Shown here: positions 61,834-64,000 of the stretch, one piece after another
Layout of the letters: each line of letters begins with the position of its first letter
Numbering within the stretch: position 1 is the first letter of the stretch
Assembly: GCF_003611035.1 (NCBI RefSeq)
Contig: NZ_CP030033.1
Span: forward strand, 3,720,001-3,784,000
Source of the DNA: Cryobacterium soli
GTDB taxonomy: Bacteria; Actinomycetota; Actinomycetes; Actinomycetales; Microbacteriaceae
Direction of reading: 5' to 3'
Length of the DNA stretch: 64,000 bases
The notes under the pieces: generated by a model
Database searches by the model: none
Seen by the model: the letters and a program-made list of their open reading frames with translations, nothing else
Told to the model about the DNA's origin: nothing
Made by a program: the position numbers and the translations under genes

Positions 61834-62339
61834 CGGCTCTATTGCACCACATGGCGCGGGTCCGGTGCCCGCAGCGACGGCGTGCGCGGTGGGTGCGGTG
61901 CGGCGGCAACGGATGCCCACCCATCCGCCCGCGCCCGCAGCCGGGGTGGCCGGTACAGGCGGAGGATCTCGTGACACGCCGTCGCAGCGGCCCGCGCACC
62001 GGGGCGTTTCGCCAATGTGCCCGCCTTTATGGCCGCCGGCCCCGGCGTGAGGCCGCAAAATGGCCGGTCAGGAGGCCCCCGAACCCACCGGTCGACGGCG
62101 AAACACAGATGTAATGAACGGGACACGTCACGGCAACCCGGCGACCGCAGACTATGAGTGCGACGTAAGCCGTTGCTCACCATCTGAGACACCAATCCTC
62201 AGTGGCTCACTCATCGAATTCGATGACGAAGCTATGCACGTCGGTGCTTGATGTGTGCGTTCCGCGCACGCCTGAGCACCCGGATTGGTAGCCGGCATCG
62301 AGTTCGAGACCTGATCCAGTGGTTCGATGGAGGAACACG
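61834..62339. other. 506-bp intergenic region between divergent genes
   Basis: No convincing gene. The right half is less GC-rich and holds a perfect 14-bp palindrome CATCGAATTCGATG (62212-62225), a candidate operator for the downstream flavin reductase operon. Confidence 0.4.
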
Positions 62340-62930
62340 ATGCTGAAAATTACCATTCTGGTGGGCAACCCCAAGCCCCAGAGCCGCACCCTCAAACTTG
62401 CGGAAACGCTGGTCGACGAGCTGCTCGTCGCCGGTACCTACGACCTGCGGGTCATCGACCTGGCCGAGTACTCGAGCCACATCTTCGAGTGGCCTTCCGC
62501 CGAGATGGCCGAGCTCAACCAGGCCGTCGCCGACAGCGACCTGCTCGTCGTCGCCACCCCCACCTACAAGGCCACCTACACGGGCCTGCTCAAGGGCTTC
62601 CTCGACCGGTATGCGGCCAACGGTCTGCGCGGGGTGACGGCGATCCCGGTGATGACCGGCGCCGACCTCAGTCACTCGATGGGCCCGGACGTCAACCTGC
62701 GTCCGCTGCTCGTCGAGCTCGGCGCGAGCGTGCCCACCAAGGGCCTCTACTTCGTCACCGGCCAGATGGAGAAGATGGAGGAGATCGTGGCCGCCTGGGC
62801 CGCCGAGAACCTCGCCGTGCTCCGTCTGTTGCAGCCCCTGGTGCTGGGCATGCTGGGCAAGAATCCCGAAACGGATGTCGAAAGCGCCTCCGACGCATCC
62901 GCCCCCGTGTCGACCGGAGCGAGCGCATGA
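62340..62930 (+). CDS. NADPH-dependent FMN reductase
   Basis: 196 residues, flavodoxin-like. ITILVGNPKPQSRTLKLAETLVDEL is the FMN phosphate loop (G-N-P-K-P-Q-S-R-T), DLLVVATPTYKATYTGLLKGFLDRY the flavin contact region, VTAIPVMTGADLSHSMGPDVNLRPLLVELG the distal part. It is related to the 1.8-kb reductase and to SsuE/MsuE proteins. GGAGG lies 6 nt before the ATG at 62340. It overlaps the next gene by ATGA, giving a pair of flavin-reducing enzymes. No monooxygenase gene is attached; RutA-type enzymes at 40 and 54 kb are candidate clients. Confidence 0.9.
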   Translation: MLKITILVGNPKPQSRTLKLAETLVDELLVAGTYDLRVIDLAEYSSHIFEWPSAEMAELNQAVADSDLLVVATPTYKATYTGLLKGFLDRYAANGLRGVTAIPVMTGADLSHSMGPDVNLRPLLVELGASVPTKGLYFVTGQMEKMEEIVAAWAAENLAVLRLLQPLVLGMLGKNPETDVESASDASAPVSTGASA

Positions 62931-63511
62931 GCCCCCGCGACCGCACCGACGGCCCGGCCGACCTCGACCTGGCCACGGCCCTCGAACCGACCGACCAGCA
63001 CGGCCTGGAGACCATCAGCAGCGACCCGAGCGCCATCCGCGGGGCGTTCGGCAAGTTCCCCTCCGGGGTTGCTGCGCTCTGTGCCGTGATCGACGGTGAG
63101 CCGACCGGCCTCGTGGCGTCGTCGTTCTCGGTGGGCGTCTCGTACGAGCCGCCGCTGGTGCTCTTCTCGGTGCAGAACAGCTCCACGACCTGGCCCGTGC
63201 TGCGCCGCGGCGGACGCATCGGCGTCTCGATCCTGGGCAGCGACCACGGCCGCGAGTGCTACCAGCTGGCCTCCCGTAAGGGCGACCGGTTCGCCAACAT
63301 CGACACCCGCACCACCGACCTCGGTGCGCTGTTCGTGGAGGGCTCGTCGCTCTGGCTCGACTGCGAGATCTACTCGGAGACCCCAGCCGGCGATCATACG
63401 ATCGTGCTGCTCGAGGTGAAATCGCTCAAGGTGAGCGATGACCGCGACCCGCTGATCTACCACTCCGCGGCGTTCCGCAGCCTGGTTCCCGCGGAGCCCA
63501 AGGCCGCGTAG
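62927..63511 (+). CDS. Flavin reductase-like (RutF/DIM6) protein
   Basis: 194 residues. An acidic N-tail precedes the split barrel: IRGAFGKFPSGVAALCAVIDGEPTGLVASSFSVGVSYEPPLVLFSVQNSSTTWPVL, IGVSILGSDHGRECYQLASRKGDRF, LWLDCEIYSETPAGDHTIVLLEV, PLIYHSAAFRSL. The SSF-S-V-S-PP-L pattern defines the flavin reductase family that feeds two-component monooxygenases. It is coupled to the FMN reductase gene by a 4-nt overlap and followed by a strong terminator. Confidence 0.9.
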   Translation: MSPRDRTDGPADLDLATALEPTDQHGLETISSDPSAIRGAFGKFPSGVAALCAVIDGEPTGLVASSFSVGVSYEPPLVLFSVQNSSTTWPVLRRGGRIGVSILGSDHGRECYQLASRKGDRFANIDTRTTDLGALFVEGSSLWLDCEIYSETPAGDHTIVLLEVKSLKVSDDRDPLIYHSAAFRSLVPAEPKAA

Positions 63512-63531
63512 CCGGCTTCGGCCCTCATCGG

Positions 63532-63572
63532 CCGGCGTGGCACCTCACACCTCGTGCCACGCCGGTTCTTCT
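63532..63572 (+). terminator. Terminator of the flavin reductase pair
   Basis: CCGGCGTGGCAC (63532-63543) and its exact complement (63554-63565) form a 12-bp stem with a 10-nt loop, followed by ttcttctt. Confidence 0.85.
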
Positions 63573-63660
63573 TCCGCGCCGGTGCCGTTGCCAGCGCCGC
63601 GCCGACGACGACGTCGCGGATTCAGTGCCGGCGCGGATGCCTGCTCGCCGCCGCTGCGCC

Positions 63661-63715
63661 GACTTGCCGCGTAACGCCCCTTCGCGGGCGCCGAGAGGGC
63701 ACTTTGCGGCAAGTC
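63661..63715. repeat. REP-like palindromic unit (family A), copy C1
   Basis: Begins GACTTGCCGCGTAACGCC and ends with the complement GCACTTTGCGGCAAGTC; a near-perfect palindrome of 55 bp. Confidence 0.85.
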
Positions 63716-63733
63716 AGCAAGTGACTTTTCGCC

Positions 63734-63788
63734 GAGTTGCCGCATAACGCCCTTTCGCGGGCGCTGAAGGGGCACTTTCCGGCAAGTC
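63734..63788. repeat. REP-like palindromic unit (family A), copy C2
   Basis: Begins GAGTTGCCGCATAACGCC and ends GCACTTTCCGGCAAGTC. It is 18 bp from C1 in the same orientation, giving a paired arrangement like that at 1559-1696. Confidence 0.85.
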
Positions 63789-64000
63789 GCGGATGCGGCC
63801 AGCGCGCCGGCAACGCGCATCCGGCTCGCGACGGCCGTGTCGGGCTGTCGCCGCCGGTGCTCTCGAAGTGGTCGTGCTGCACGGTCTGGACCGGGGTGCG
63901 TTCGCTCAAGCGTCCCAGCCCCAGGCGGTAGCTGAGGCGCTCGCTGGAGTGGGCTAGAGGTGATCGTGCTCGGCGTGGGCGCGGGGCACGACCGGCACCG

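Larger units (their letters stand above)
63573..64000. other. Window-end region, no assignable gene
   Basis: Mostly family A repeats (63661-63788). A minus-strand frame with stop at 63954-63956 and last residues P-R-A-H-A-E-H-D-H-L could be the end of a gene entering from beyond the window, but only 15 codons are visible. Confidence 0.3.

Noticed and set aside
62114..62251. 45-codon frame upstream of the FMN reductase gene, first considered as a small peptide gene
   Set aside because: Third-position GC is near 55%, far below neighbours, and there is no ribosome-binding site or recognisable motif.
63545..63909. Minus-strand frames of 91-95 codons at the window end
   Set aside because: They run through the family A palindromes, and their Arg/Pro-rich sequence is a translation of the repeats.

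Overview
The window is high-GC DNA (roughly 70% by eye) with GTG starts, many 1-8 nt gene overlaps and frequent cgcatccg/cggatgcc words. Together with gene content (Pr6Pr membrane protein, PNPOx-like/MocR pair, HAIR-type heat-shock operator, a DUF7059-like methyltransferase) this suggests an actinobacterium of the Microbacteriaceae, perhaps Cryobacterium-like; the family is an inference. It looks chromosomal. I saw no rRNA, tRNA, CRISPR array, integrase or transposase.

Layout. 1-10.1 kb: end of an ABC-2 permease, aldo/keto reductase, FMN reductase, PnuC, J-domain protein, DUF255 thioredoxin-like protein, Stealth phosphotransferase overlapping tail-to-tail with a CpdA-like phosphodiesterase, Hsp20 under a HAIR operator, and a small hydrophilic protein. 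10.2-14.3 kb: PAP2 phosphatase, then a type III polyketide synthase - methyltransferase - flavin monooxygenase operon. 14.5-21.8 kb: methyltransferase, secreted Ig-like protein, a lipoprotein flavin amine oxidase whose domains appear circularly permuted, a Cys-rich small protein, Pr6Pr protein, acylphosphatase and a small alpha/beta hydrolase. 21.9-31.3 kb: galactoside-utilisation locus (LacI regulator with two operators, GH42 beta-galactosidase, ABC importer, 142-bp tandem repeat, GH36 alpha-galactosidase). 31.4-36.1 kb: NmrA-like protein, membrane protein, PepSY-like protein and an OmpR-type two-component system.

36.4-44.9 kb, minus strand: an eight-gene run coding for a RutF-like flavin reductase, a NitT/TauT-type ABC importer, a RutA-type flavin monooxygenase, an isochorismatase-family hydrolase, an NtaA/SnaA-type flavin monooxygenase and an MFS transporter. 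A MocR regulator and a divergent PNPOx-like protein follow. 48.6-59.8 kb, plus strand: a LacI-type regulator, a tandem operator, a ribose-type ABC importer, a second and closer RutA homologue, a nitrilase-superfamily amidase, an amidase-signature enzyme, an MFS transporter and an isochorismatase-family hydrolase. 60-63.5 kb: ArsM with ArsR-like operators, an alpha/beta hydrolase, and an FMN reductase plus flavin reductase pair. The two RutA-centred loci look like import, flavin-dependent ring opening and stepwise amide/ureide hydrolysis of nitrogen heterocycles. Neither has the full rutA-G set, so the substrates are open.

Non-coding DNA is rich in dispersed palindromic repeats. At least three families recur across the window: a 55-60 bp element with GACTTGCCGC ends, a ~62-66 bp hairpin with CGGACAxxTGCG arms, and GGTCGAGCTTGTCGA-type repeats, one of which lies inside the coding sequence of the MFS gene at 36.4-38.0 kb.
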